From Actinoplanes lobatus (GTDB lineage Bacteria; Actinomycetota; Actinomycetes; Mycobacteriales; Micromonosporaceae), in assembly GCF_014205215.1 (NCBI RefSeq), contig NZ_JACHNC010000001.1:67001-131000 (forward strand): a stretch of 64,000 bases of DNA. Direction: 5' to 3'. Below, in pieces: positions 1 through 8,556 of this stretch. The notes under the pieces are model-generated. The model saw only the letters and a list, made by a program, of their open reading frames with translations. It searched no databases and was not told the origin of the DNA. Positions within the stretch are counted from its first letter, which is position 1. Every line of letters starts with the position of its first letter. The position numbers were made by a program, and so were the translations under genes.

Positions 1-348
1 TACGACGGGCTCAGCATCGAGGAACCGGACGTCGCCGCCGACGGGGTGGTGCGGGCCACCGTGCGGCTCACCAACACCGGGACGCGGCCGGCGCTGGAGA
101 CCGTCCAGGTGTACGTCAGCGACCTCGTCACCAGCGTCACCTGGGCCAGCCGGGAGCTGAAGGCGTACCGGCAGGTGACCGTCGAGCCCGGGGAGAGCGT
201 CACGGTCGCCCTGGAGGTGCCGGCCGCGGACTGCACGCTCGTGTCGGCGGACGGCGTACGGATCGTCGAGGCCGGCGACTTCGAGCTGCTCGTCGGCCCG
301 AACTCGCGGCCCTCGGCGTTGCAGTCCGCGAAGTTCCGCATCTCCTGA
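1..348 (+). CDS. C-terminal fragment of a GH3-type beta-glucosidase (fibronectin III-like domain)
   Basis: The reading frame is open from the left edge, so the gene begins upstream of the window and only its last 115 codons are seen. They read as the Fn3-like domain that ends many glycoside hydrolase family 3 beta-glucosidases. The signs are TVRLTNTGTRPALETVQVYV, then a block on aromatic and basic residues (SRELKAYRQV), then VEPGESVTVALEV, and the closing GDFELLVG. The family hydrolyses terminal beta-linked sugars, and this domain packs against the catalytic domains. The catalytic part is not visible, so the substrate cannot be named. A hairpin follows the stop codon. Confidence 0.8.
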   Translation, partial: YDGLSIEEPDVAADGVVRATVRLTNTGTRPALETVQVYVSDLVTSVTWASRELKAYRQVTVEPGESVTVALEVPAADCTLVSADGVRIVEAGDFELLVGPNSRPSALQSAKFRIS

Positions 349-363
349 GAATCCCGGGTCCGT

Positions 364-414
364 CCGGAAGCGGACAGTCGGGTACGCATCGTGTACCCGG
401 CCGACCGCTTCCGG
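364..414 (+). terminator. Nested hairpin after the GH3 gene
   Basis: CCGGAAGCGG (364-373) pairs with CCGCTTCCGG (405-414), and inside it GGGTAC (380-385) pairs with GTACCC (393-398). It lies 16 nt after the GH3 stop and 19 nt before the methyltransferase start. There is no T-run, so it could be a hairpin terminator or an operator for the next gene. Confidence 0.5.
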
Positions 415-433
415 GACGCCTACCGTCAGTGAC

Positions 434-1243
434 ATGACGAATCCAACCGTGAAACAGAAGCACCGCGCCATGTGGGCCTCCGGCGACTACCCGGCGCTGG
501 CCGCCGACATCGTCTCCCCACTCGGGCCGGTCCTGGTGACCGCCGCGGAGATCGGTCCCGGACAGACCGTCCTCGACGTCGGCGCGGGCACCGGCAACGC
601 CGCCGTCCCGGCCGCCCTCGCCGGCGCCACCGTCACCGCCAGTGATCTCACTCCGGAGCTACTGGCGGTCGGCGAACGCCACGCCGCCACCCTCGACGCC
701 AAACTCAACTGGGTCGAGGCCGACGCCGAGGCTCTGCCCTTCGACGCCGGTTCGTTCGACACGGTCATCTCGTGCATCGGCGTCATGTTCGCCCCGTTCC
801 ACGAGACCGCCGCCGCGGAACTGCTCCGCGTCTGCCGTCCCGGCGGCACGATCGGCCTGATCAACTGGACACCGGAGGGCTTCATCGGGCAGATGTTCGC
901 CACCATGAAGCCGTACGCCGCCCCGCCGCCGGCCGGCGCCCAGCCCCCACCCCGCTGGGGCGACCCGGCCCACCTGGAATCCCTGTTCGGCGACGGCGTC
1001 TCCGGAGTGACCGTGGAACGCCGCCACCTGCGGGTGACCCACTTCGGCACGCCGGAGGAGTTCCGCGACTACTTCAAGAGCGTCTACGGCCCGACCATCG
1101 CCGTCTACCGCAACATCGCCGGCGACCCGGACCGCGTCGCCGCCCTGGACGCCGACCTGGCCGCCCTCGGCACCCGCTTCGACCAGGGCGGCGGCGCGCT
1201 GGACTGGGAGTACCTGCTCTACACCGCCACCCGTACGGCCTGA
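434..1243 (+). CDS. Class I SAM-dependent methyltransferase
   Basis: A 269-residue protein with the Methyltransf_11/UbiE-like fold. Motif I, VLDVGAGTGN, sits at residues 46-55 and binds S-adenosylmethionine. An acidic strand-2 region follows (TASDLTPE), then EADAEALPFDAGSFDTVISC, typical of motifs II-III. The C-terminal half (from about residue 140) carries a substrate-side region that is not diagnostic. It probably methylates a small molecule; the acceptor cannot be inferred. The ATG at 434 is the first in frame after the upstream hairpin. The gene overlaps the convergent GNAT gene by 25 bp at its 3' end. Confidence 0.8.
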   Translation: MTNPTVKQKHRAMWASGDYPALAADIVSPLGPVLVTAAEIGPGQTVLDVGAGTGNAAVPAALAGATVTASDLTPELLAVGERHAATLDAKLNWVEADAEALPFDAGSFDTVISCIGVMFAPFHETAAAELLRVCRPGGTIGLINWTPEGFIGQMFATMKPYAAPPPAGAQPPPRWGDPAHLESLFGDGVSGVTVERRHLRVTHFGTPEEFRDYFKSVYGPTIAVYRNIAGDPDRVAALDADLAALGTRFDQGGGALDWEYLLYTATRTA

Positions 1244-1938
1244 GACCGCCGTGCCGCGGCCACCCGCCGGGTCGTGAAGCCGAGCCGGGTGTAGGTGGCC
1301 AGCGCCGCGGTGTTCCGGTGATCGACCAGGAGCGCGACCCGCTCCCGGCCGGACAGCAGCTCGTCGGCGACGAACGCGCAGATCGCCGCCCCGAGCCCGC
1401 GGCCCCGGGCCGACGGACGGGTCGCCACCCCGGACATGAACCCGATCTCCACGGTCGACCACGCCTCGGCGGCGACCGTGAGCAGGGTTCCGTCGGCGTC
1501 CCGGATGCCCGCCCACCGCCGGACCCCGGCGCCACCCGGCCGGGCGTACGACTCCGGGTAGGCCTCGTCGATCAGCGCGGTCACCTCGGCCCGGTCCCCG
1601 TCACCGAGCCAGGCGGCCGCACCCGTCGCCCGGCCGACCGGCCCGGTGGTCTCCATCCAGCCGAGGGTCACGCTCACCTCCAGCCCGGGCAGCCGCGCGA
1701 CCATCTCGGTGACCAGTTCCTCCGTCCCGAACGGCCGGAACGTCTCCCCGGTGCCCGCCAGCGCCTCGGGCAGCAGTGCCGCCACCGCGTCCGGCTCGCC
1801 GTTCATCACCAGCCGGTCCCAGTGCGACAGGTCGGGACACGCCACGACGACCGCGCCCGGCCGCCGCCAGACACGGGCGCCGGGCGCGTGCAGCGCCCAC
1901 CGGACCAGCGGATCCCCCTCAACGGCGATATCGATCAT
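1219..1938 (-). CDS. GNAT family N-acetyltransferase
   Basis: A 239-residue acetyltransferase. The acetyl-CoA-binding motif A is clear at about residue 180 (VATRPSARGRGLGAAI), followed by a strand and helix with NTAALATYTRLGF, the usual motif B ending in a LGF turn. The N-terminal half, with WDRLVMNGEP and LGWMET, resembles the double-GNAT or FR47-like group in which only the C-terminal half is catalytic. The substrate is unknown. I placed the start at the ATG at 1938 because the open frame further upstream is compositional. The 3' end overlaps the convergent methyltransferase gene by 25 bp. Confidence 0.75.
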   Translation of the reverse strand: MIDIAVEGDPLVRWALHAPGARVWRRPGAVVVACPDLSHWDRLVMNGEPDAVAALLPEALAGTGETFRPFGTEELVTEMVARLPGLEVSVTLGWMETTGPVGRATGAAAWLGDGDRAEVTALIDEAYPESYARPGGAGVRRWAGIRDADGTLLTVAAEAWSTVEIGFMSGVATRPSARGRGLGAAICAFVADELLSGRERVALLVDHRNTAALATYTRLGFTTRRVAAARRSQAVRVAV

Positions 1939-2018
1939 GGGCCCATGCTGCCATCGACGGCATTCCGCTCCTTCCCACCACCGGCCTGGGGTTGACCGGA
2001 TTTGCCATCCTCGGTCGC

Positions 2019-2762
2019 GTGCCGAAGCGTTCCCTGTTCCGCAGCTGGTTCCCGTCCGACGGCGAGCGGCGTCTGCCGTCGCTCCGCGCTCTTCTCCAGG
2101 GCCGGCGCCTGCGCCGCCTGCTGGCGGCGGGCGCGCTGAGCGCGATCCTCGCGGTCGCCGTCGCCATCGGATGCACCACATGGGTACGCTCCGCGGCCGA
2201 CGGCCACATCTACGACGCCGCATCGGTCCCCGCCGCACCGGTCGCGCTGGTCCTCGGCGCCCAGGTCGACCCGAACGGCCAGCCGTCGGCGTTCCTGGCC
2301 GCCCGCCTGGAGATCGCCCGGCAGCTCCTGGAAGCCGGCAAGATCAAGGCGATCCTGGTCTCCGGCGACCACGGCGAGTGGGCCTACGACGAACCGGGCG
2401 CCATGCAGGCGTGGCTGGTCGCCCGCGGGGTCCCCGCCGACCGGGTGGTGCTCGACCACGCCGGCTTCGACACCTACGACTCGTGCGTCCGGGCTCGCAA
2501 GATCTTCGGCGTCCAGCAGGCGATCGTCGTCACCCAGAACTTCCACCTCCCCCGGGCCGTGGCCCTCTGCCGCGAGCAGGGCATCGACGCCACCGGCGTG
2601 GGCGACGACACGGCCCGCGCCTACAAGGACCTGTGGCTGCGGGGCGAGGTCCGCGAGTACGGCGCCGCGGTCAAGGCCGCCGCCGACGTCCTCACCGCCC
2701 GAGACCCGATCTTCCTGGGCCCGCACGAGACCGGCGTCGAAACCGCCGTCCGCAACGGCTGA
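2019..2762 (+). CDS. SanA/YdcF-like DUF218 membrane protein
   Basis: A protein of about 247 residues. After a basic N-terminus (GRRLRRLL) comes a single membrane segment (LLAAGALSAILAVAVAIG), then an extracytoplasmic DUF218 domain: VALVLGAQV, FLAARLEIARQLLEAGK, ILVSGDHG, DSCVRARKIFG and VTQNFHLPRAVALCRE. E. coli SanA and YdcF belong to this family; SanA affects envelope permeability to vancomycin by an unknown mechanism. The start is uncertain: GTG at 2019 gives a normal N-terminus, and a TTG at 1992 is in frame. It converges on the SWIM gene across a tandem repeat. Confidence 0.8.
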   Translation: MPKRSLFRSWFPSDGERRLPSLRALLQGRRLRRLLAAGALSAILAVAVAIGCTTWVRSAADGHIYDAASVPAAPVALVLGAQVDPNGQPSAFLAARLEIARQLLEAGKIKAILVSGDHGEWAYDEPGAMQAWLVARGVPADRVVLDHAGFDTYDSCVRARKIFGVQQAIVVTQNFHLPRAVALCREQGIDATGVGDDTARAYKDLWLRGEVREYGAAVKAAADVLTARDPIFLGPHETGVETAVRNG

Positions 2763-2766
2763 CCCA

Positions 2767-2960
2767 CCCGCCGACGCCTCCACCACCGGCCGGCCGCACA
2801 CCCGCCGACGCCTCCACCACCAGCCGGCCGCACACCCGCCGACGCCTCCGCCACCGGCCGGCCGCACACCCGCCGACGCCTCCGCCGACGCCTCCGCCAC
2901 CGGCCGGCCGCACACCCGCCGACGCCTCCGCCGACGCCTCCGCCACCGGCCGGCCGCGCA
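2767..2960. repeat. 34-bp tandem repeat (minisatellite)
   Basis: CCCGCCGACG recurs at 2767, 2801, 2835, 2869 and 2915, giving spacings of 34, 34, 34 and 46 bp. The unit continues with GCCTCC(A/G)CCACC(G/A)GCC and GGCCGCACA. The fourth and fifth units are 46 bp because a 12-bp block (CGACGCCTCCGC) is duplicated inside them. The array fills the gap between the convergent SanA-like and SWIM genes. Since 34 is not a multiple of 3 the array does not encode a periodic peptide. Confidence 0.9.
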
Positions 2961-3010
2961 TCCGTCGGGGCAGCCGCCGGCCGAGGCCGACCGGACCGCC
3001 GAGACGGTCG

Positions 3011-5008
3011 TCAGCGGAGGTCGGCGGCCAGGCTGACGCGTAGGTAGGCGTCGACCCAGGCCCAGGTGGCCTCGGCGCCCGGGTCGGGGCCGAGGCGGGC
3101 CACCACCTCGTCGAGGGACGACGCCACCCGGTGCAGGCCGACCCGGGCGAGCGCGGCCCGCGCCGACCGCAGACGGTCGGTGTGGGCGCCGGGCAGGTGG
3201 GCGAGTCCGCTGTGCGCCGCCTCGGCGAGCACGTCGCGGGCCGCCGCCACCGCCTCGGCCAGCGGATCGCCCGGGTCGGCGGACCCGGCGGGCCCGTCGG
3301 CGCTGCCGAGCCCCTGGCCGGTGGGTGGCACGGCCAGGTCGGGGACGACCGGCGGGCCGTCGGCGGCGATCGCGTACGGATCGATGACCACCCGCCCGCC
3401 GCAGCGGTGCACACTCCCGGCCACGAATCGTGGCCGGCCCCGGCGCCCGTCGAGGGCTGCCGCGACCGCGTCGAGACGGCCGGGGGCGACCGCCGCATGG
3501 GTGGCCTCGACCGTGGCCGTGACGCCGGAAGCGTCCCGGATCTCGACGCGGAGCCGCTGTGCCCCCGGCGCATACCAGCTCTCGCCGACCTCGGCGATCG
3601 CCAGCACCCGGACCAGTTCGGCGCGGACCCGGGCGCGGACCGGGCGTGGTGGCATGGCGTCCAGTTCGGCGGCGAGTTTCGCGTAGTCGTACGCGAGCAG
3701 CCCCGGTGGCAGCCCTTCCCAGGCGCCGTTGGACACGGTGACCGTGGACTTGGCGATCCGGCCGGCGCCGAGCCGCACCGTCCGGCTGGCGCTGCGGATC
3801 GCGGATTCGGTGACCAGCGCCCCGGAGGCGATCGCGTCGACGGTGGCTCCGGCGATCCGCCGCCGGCCGAGGGCGGGACCGTCCTCGTCGGTCTCCCACT
3901 GCCGGTGCGACACCAGGACGACACCGCTGGCCGCCTGCCCGTGGAAGATCTCCACCCGCCGCTGGCCGTCGACCGCGGTGACCCGGGCGCCGAGGCCGTC
4001 CAGCCGGACCCGGCGCAGTGGGGTCTCGGCCGCCTCCTCGGAGCCGAGCACCCGGGCCCGGTGCCCGGCGCCGCTGTCGGCGCTGACCGCGCGATGCCGG
4101 GCGAAGAGTTCCGCGATCAGGTCGGCGAGCCGCTCGGGCGCATACCGCGCGCTGCGGTCCCGGTACGCGGTGAGCTGCTCGGCGAGTTCGGCGGTGGCGC
4201 CGAGGGGCCACCGCAGCCCGGCCCGGTCGAGGGTGACCTGGTGCCCGGCGGCGGCCGCGACCAGGCCCGGGCCGGCGTGCACGGCCCCGGCCCGCAGCAC
4301 CTCGGCGGCGAACTCGGTCACCGGCTCGAGCCCGGAGCCGGTGACGGCGGCACCCGGCGCCCCGCCGACGTCGACGGAGCACTCGCCGGCATCGGGGTAC
4401 TGCTCGTCGGCCGCCCGGAAGGCCCAGACGGCCAGGGCGATGACGTCGTCGCGGACGCCGGCACGGGCGTCGGTGTGCACATAGCCCAGGTCGCCGGGCA
4501 CCAGGAACCGCACGGTCGCGGCGGGCAGCTCGGCCACCGGGACGGCGCCGCGCCGGATCCGGGCGGTGTACCCGTTCCGGTGGGTGCGGCGGGCGGTCTC
4601 GACCAGCCGGCTCCCGATCCGGGTGGCCAGGTCCTCGTCGGTGAACCCGCCCGGCGACCAGGCCGCCGCCTCGGCGGGCGGCTCGTCCTCCGACGGCGCG
4701 GTCTGCGGCAGCGCGGCCTGGTAGGCGAAGATCAGCCCGAGCAGATGCCGGCAGGCCCCGGCCGCTCCGCACGTGCAGCGGCCCTGCTCCAGGCCGCCCT
4801 CCGGGAGTTCGGCGCGGACCCCGTCGGCGAACTCGGCGACGACCGTGGCGCCCTCCCCGGCCGACAGCGCGGGTGGTTCCCGTTCGGCCTCGCGGGCGGC
4901 CCGTTTCACCAGACCGCGGTTGGCGAGGGCGGCCAGCGCGTCGGCGTCGAGCGCCCGCAGGTCGGCCCGCACCGGCAGGCTCACCGATCCACTCGCAAGC
5001 TCGCTCAT
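3011..5008 (-). CDS. SWIM zinc-finger protein (YehQ-like), last gene of a five-gene MoxR/vWA operon
   Basis: A 665-residue protein. The SWIM zinc-binding signature CxCx(n)CxH is at C78, C80, C86 and H88 (RCTCGAAGACRH). SWIM domains bind DNA or protein. The rest is a long helical region without a recognised catalytic motif, and it matches the type of protein that ends the E. coli yehLMPQ cluster. It is separated from the vWA gene by about 150 bp holding a 77-bp repeat, unlike the other genes of the set, which overlap. Its first codons (MSELASG) lie inside the first repeat copy. A second ORF in another frame here is a shadow. Confidence 0.8.
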   Translation of the reverse strand: MSELASGSVSLPVRADLRALDADALAALANRGLVKRAAREAEREPPALSAGEGATVVAEFADGVRAELPEGGLEQGRCTCGAAGACRHLLGLIFAYQAALPQTAPSEDEPPAEAAAWSPGGFTDEDLATRIGSRLVETARRTHRNGYTARIRRGAVPVAELPAATVRFLVPGDLGYVHTDARAGVRDDVIALAVWAFRAADEQYPDAGECSVDVGGAPGAAVTGSGLEPVTEFAAEVLRAGAVHAGPGLVAAAAGHQVTLDRAGLRWPLGATAELAEQLTAYRDRSARYAPERLADLIAELFARHRAVSADSGAGHRARVLGSEEAAETPLRRVRLDGLGARVTAVDGQRRVEIFHGQAASGVVLVSHRQWETDEDGPALGRRRIAGATVDAIASGALVTESAIRSASRTVRLGAGRIAKSTVTVSNGAWEGLPPGLLAYDYAKLAAELDAMPPRPVRARVRAELVRVLAIAEVGESWYAPGAQRLRVEIRDASGVTATVEATHAAVAPGRLDAVAAALDGRRGRPRFVAGSVHRCGGRVVIDPYAIAADGPPVVPDLAVPPTGQGLGSADGPAGSADPGDPLAEAVAAARDVLAEAAHSGLAHLPGAHTDRLRSARAALARVGLHRVASSLDEVVARLGPDPGAEATWAWVDAYLRVSLAADLR

Positions 5009-5161
5009 CGCGCCACCTCCGCTGCGCTCCGGCGTCGCAATGAGTTCAAAACTGAGCCTGATGATTCACTCGCAAGCTCGCTCACTGCGCCACCTCCGCT
5101 GCGCTCCGGCGTCGCAATGAGTTGATGACTGAGCTGGATGATTCACTCGCAAGCTCGCTCA
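4991..5161. repeat. 77-bp tandem duplication spanning the SWIM gene start
   Basis: ACTCGCAAGCTCGCTCA occurs at 4991, 5068 and 5145, exactly 77 bp apart. Two full units, each including CCACCTCCGCTGCGCTCC and GGCGTCGCAATGAGTT, are followed by a third partial copy. Copy 1 contains the start codon of the SWIM gene. Copy 3 contains the stop codon of the vWA gene. On the minus strand each unit reads as a start-like codon followed by AGCGAGCTTGCGAGTG. Confidence 0.9.
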
Positions 5162-6274
5162 TCGGCCCACCCGCTCGGCGACGAAGGCGGCCAGTTCGCC
5201 CGGTGTCATGGCGCCCACCCAGGCGCCGACGTTGGCGAGCTTCTGCGCGCACACCCGGTCGTACGCCGGATCCGCCTGCTCGTCCAGGGCCGCCAGCCCG
5301 AGCACGATGCTTCCCTGTTCGACAAGTCCCCGTACGCCGCGCACCAGGTCGGCCTCCGATCCGCCCTCGAAGAAGTCACTGATCACCGCGACGATCGTCC
5401 GGCGTGGCTGCTCGACCAGCTGGGCCGCGTACCGGACCGCGCGGGCGATGTCGGTGCCGCCGCCGAGCTGCGACTTCATCAGCAGCTCGACCGGGTCGCT
5501 GACGTCCGACGTCAGATCCACCACGTCGGTGTCGAAGGCGATCAGATGGGTACGAACGCCGGGCAGCCCCCACAGGCAGGCCGCCGTGACCGCCGAGTGG
5601 ATCACCGAGGACAGCATCGACCCGGACTGGTCGACCAGCAGGATCACCTGCCACTGGGAGAGCTGCCGGCGGGTGCGCGACATGAAGTACGGCGTCTCGA
5701 CATACACCCGCTGCTCCTCCGGCCGGTAGTTGCCGAGGTTGGCGCGGATGGTGCGCCGGGCGTCGAAGTCCCGGGCCTGCTTGAACCGGCTGGACCGCCG
5801 GGACCGGGCGCCGGAGAAGCTCTGCCGCACCTCGGTGGCGAGCCGTTCCATCAGGTCCCGGACGACGGCCTCGACGATGCGCCGGGCCAGCCGCAGCACC
5901 TCCGGGTTCATCAGATGCTTGGTCCGCAGGACGGCCCGGAGCAGGGACGGGTTGGGTTCGATGCGCTGGAGCACGTCGGGGTCGGTGACGATGTCGTCGA
6001 TCTCGTACCGTTCCACGGCGTCGCGCTGCAACCGCTCGACCGTCTCCTTCGGGAAGAGCCGGGTGATGTCGTCCAGCCAGTCGACGGTGGTGAGCTGGGA
6101 CGGCCCGGTGCCGCCCTGACGGCGGATGTCGCGCTGGTCGAGCTGCTCGTCGCGCCCGTACAGCCAGTCGAGTGCCGCGTCCTGGGCGGCCGCGTCGCCG
6201 GACAGGCCGCCCAGACAGCTCCCGGCCGGCTCGCCGAGGATGAGCCGCCAGCGTTCCAGGCCGATGTCGGTCAT
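5159..6274 (-). CDS. vWA-domain protein (YehP-like)
   Basis: A 371-residue protein. The C-terminal von Willebrand A domain has a complete MIDAS metal site: DQSGS at residues 215-219, the threonine of GGGTDIA near 274, and the aspartate of VISDFFEGG. The N-terminal 180 residues are helical and charged (LFPKETVERLQRDAVERYEI). vWA proteins paired with MoxR ATPases are thought to present substrates to the ATPase or act as its metal-dependent partner. The ATG at 6274 overlaps the DUF5682 stop by 4 nt (ATGA), so translation is probably coupled. The longer frame upstream is non-coding shadow. Confidence 0.88.
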   Translation of the reverse strand: MTDIGLERWRLILGEPAGSCLGGLSGDAAAQDAALDWLYGRDEQLDQRDIRRQGGTGPSQLTTVDWLDDITRLFPKETVERLQRDAVERYEIDDIVTDPDVLQRIEPNPSLLRAVLRTKHLMNPEVLRLARRIVEAVVRDLMERLATEVRQSFSGARSRRSSRFKQARDFDARRTIRANLGNYRPEEQRVYVETPYFMSRTRRQLSQWQVILLVDQSGSMLSSVIHSAVTAACLWGLPGVRTHLIAFDTDVVDLTSDVSDPVELLMKSQLGGGTDIARAVRYAAQLVEQPRRTIVAVISDFFEGGSEADLVRGVRGLVEQGSIVLGLAALDEQADPAYDRVCAQKLANVGAWVGAMTPGELAAFVAERVGR

Positions 6275-8556
6275 CGGGTCTCCCCCGCACTGATCAGCCC
6301 GGCCTGGGCCAGGCGCCGCTCCACGGTCTCGTCCAGGGCGAGCCCGGCCGCCACGATCTCGGCCGGCACGGTGGTGCGCAGCAGGTCCCGGGCGTAGCCG
6401 TCGACGCCACGGTCGGCCATCAGCCGCTCGCCGATGGTCTCCCGCTCGCGGGGCGGGAAGTACTCGAAGGCCTGCCGCAGCGCCGGGAGCGCCACCAGGA
6501 AGTCCTCCGCGCCGAACCCGGTGACGAGCTCGTCGAGCAGGCCGAGGATGCCGCCGGGGGCGAGGACCGGCTCGCGGGCCACACCGAACAGCCCGGCCAG
6601 CCAGTCGCCGGCGGTCCCGGCCGCGAACGCGCCGCGGACCGCCTGCGCCGGATCCTCCAGGAACGACTCGGCGAGGACGTGACCGAGCCCGTAGAACGCG
6701 CCGCGCAGGTCGGGTGGCGCGGCCCGGTCGGCGGCCACCCGTGCGGCGACCTCCACCGCGGCGACCCGGTCCACACCCACCGCCGCGGCGTGCAGCACCG
6801 CGTCCCGGACCGCCGCGACCGCCGCGATCCGCCCGCGGTCGGCCGGGGCGCCGGCGGCGTGCCAGCCCTCGGCCAGCCACAGGATGCGGCTGGTCGCGGC
6901 CGCCACGACCACGGCGAGCGCCTCGCTGCCGGCGGTGCCGAGGAGCCGGTCGTGCCGCCACAGCGCCAGCGTCACGGCGAGCACCCTGCCCAGGACGGGC
7001 AGGTCACTGCCGGCCGCGACGCCCTGGCGCAACCGCTCGGGCACGTCCTCGCCGAGCTCGGTGACACCGCAGAGGGCCGCGTCGAAGAGGGTGCCGGCCA
7101 GCGCGCCCAGATCACCGGCGGCCTGGTCGATGCTCTCCGCGATCCGGGCGGCGGCCGCGGTCTCCAGGGTCGGGCCGTACCCGCCGGCCTCGATGAGGGC
7201 GGTCAGCCGCTGCTCGTGGTTCTGCACCGTCCAGCGTTCGGCGAGGACCGGGTCGATGCCGGTGGCCGGGCCGGTGATCCGCCGGAAGCCGGGCACCTCG
7301 AGCACCCGGAGCCGGTGCAGCACCCGGCTGATCTCGCGCCCGCGCGGGTCGAGCAGGTCGGCGCCGTGCTCGCCGGCCCGGTCGAGGCCGTGCCGCTCCA
7401 GTTCGGCGGTGGCGGCGTGCACGAGCGGCGGCAGGGGTGTGTCCGGGTGCAGGCGGCCGTGCCGGTCGCCGCTGAGGGCGGCGGTCATCTCGATCACGGC
7501 CGGGTGCTGCCCGGCCGTGACGGTGCCCCGCACGGCCCACGGCAGCGGCACGTCGAGGGCTTCGCTGACCAGGGCGGCGGCGAGGCCGTCGAGCACGTCC
7601 ACCCGGGCCGGGCAGGAGTGGCCGCGCAGCCGGGCGAGCGCCTCGGCCCCGGCCCGGGCGGCGATCAGGTCGGCCGTGGAGACCGCCTGGCCGCGTTTGC
7701 GGAGCCGCTCGGCGACGGCGGTCACCAGGTGGCGGGCGGCCTGTTCCGGACCGCTCTCCCAGAGCTGCTGGTAGTACTCCGGCGACGGCATGCCGGACTG
7801 GTAGCCGCCGAACGCGTCGAGCCGCCGGAACGAGTAGGGCACCAGGTAGCTGCGCGCGGTGGCCCCGTCCGGCGGCTGCGGGATCTCCGGCCAGCCGGGG
7901 CCGGCGTCGGCGGAGGCAGCGGAGGCGAGGCGGAGCAGCGCGGGCCGGTGGAAGCCACCGACCACCGCGACGACCGGCCGGTCCCCGGCGTCGGCGAGGG
8001 CTGCCCGGATCCACCGGGCCATGTACGCCTCCCGTGCGGTGTCCGAGGTCCCCGCCTCGGCATCGCCCCGGATCACGTCGAAGTAGGCGGTCAGCCGCTC
8101 CACGAGCCCCTCGTCGGGCCCCAACTCGACCACGTGGTCCCACAGCGCGTCACTGTTGTCCACCCCGAAGGACTCGCACAGCCGCCCGACCGCCTCGGCG
8201 TACCGCAGTTCGGCGTCGGCGTACCGGTTGTCCCGGTCGGCGAACGCCTCGTGCCAGGCCGGCAGGTCGATGAACCGGGTCTCGGCCCCGCACTCGCGGG
8301 CGGCCCGCAGCGCCTCCCACTCCGGCGAGTACTCGCAGAACGGCGCCCACGACCCGTGCCGGCGCCGCTCGTCGGCATAGCTGGTGAAGATCGCGACCGG
8401 CAGCTCGTGGCCGAGCAGCAGCTCACCGATCCGCTGGTTCATGTCGGCCGGCCCCTCGATCAGCACGTGGGCCGGCCGTAGTGCGGCGATGGTGGCGCCG
8501 ACCAGGCGGGCGCAGGCGGGGCTGTGGTGCCGGACCCCGATGACGGTGAGGCTCAT
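6271..8556 (-). CDS. DUF5682 family protein (YehM-like)
   Basis: A 761-residue protein that opens with the family signature VIGVRHHSPACARLV and VLIEGPADMN. Further on are FIDLPAWHEAF, a VVAVVGGFHRPALL strand, and a long alanine/leucine-rich helical second half. No enzyme activity is established for this family. It is found mainly between a MoxR ATPase and a vWA protein, as here. The start at 8556 overlaps the MoxR stop by 4 nt (ATGA), and its own stop overlaps the vWA start in the same way. Confidence 0.82.
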   Translation of the reverse strand: MSLTVIGVRHHSPACARLVGATIAALRPAHVLIEGPADMNQRIGELLLGHELPVAIFTSYADERRRHGSWAPFCEYSPEWEALRAARECGAETRFIDLPAWHEAFADRDNRYADAELRYAEAVGRLCESFGVDNSDALWDHVVELGPDEGLVERLTAYFDVIRGDAEAGTSDTAREAYMARWIRAALADAGDRPVVAVVGGFHRPALLRLASAASADAGPGWPEIPQPPDGATARSYLVPYSFRRLDAFGGYQSGMPSPEYYQQLWESGPEQAARHLVTAVAERLRKRGQAVSTADLIAARAGAEALARLRGHSCPARVDVLDGLAAALVSEALDVPLPWAVRGTVTAGQHPAVIEMTAALSGDRHGRLHPDTPLPPLVHAATAELERHGLDRAGEHGADLLDPRGREISRVLHRLRVLEVPGFRRITGPATGIDPVLAERWTVQNHEQRLTALIEAGGYGPTLETAAAARIAESIDQAAGDLGALAGTLFDAALCGVTELGEDVPERLRQGVAAGSDLPVLGRVLAVTLALWRHDRLLGTAGSEALAVVVAAATSRILWLAEGWHAAGAPADRGRIAAVAAVRDAVLHAAAVGVDRVAAVEVAARVAADRAAPPDLRGAFYGLGHVLAESFLEDPAQAVRGAFAAGTAGDWLAGLFGVAREPVLAPGGILGLLDELVTGFGAEDFLVALPALRQAFEYFPPRERETIGERLMADRGVDGYARDLLRTTVPAEIVAAGLALDETVERRLAQAGLISAGETR

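Noticed and set aside
2767..2960. CRISPR array
   Set aside because: Units are adjacent with no variable spacers, and no cas genes are nearby; it is a tandem repeat.
3131..5125. 664-codon plus-strand ORF opposite the SWIM gene
   Set aside because: Shadow of the minus-strand gene in high-GC DNA; sequence is low-complexity Gly/Arg/Pro with no family match.
6679..8481. 600-codon plus-strand ORF opposite the DUF5682 gene
   Set aside because: Antisense shadow; composition is GC-biased filler and the minus-strand gene has the operon context.
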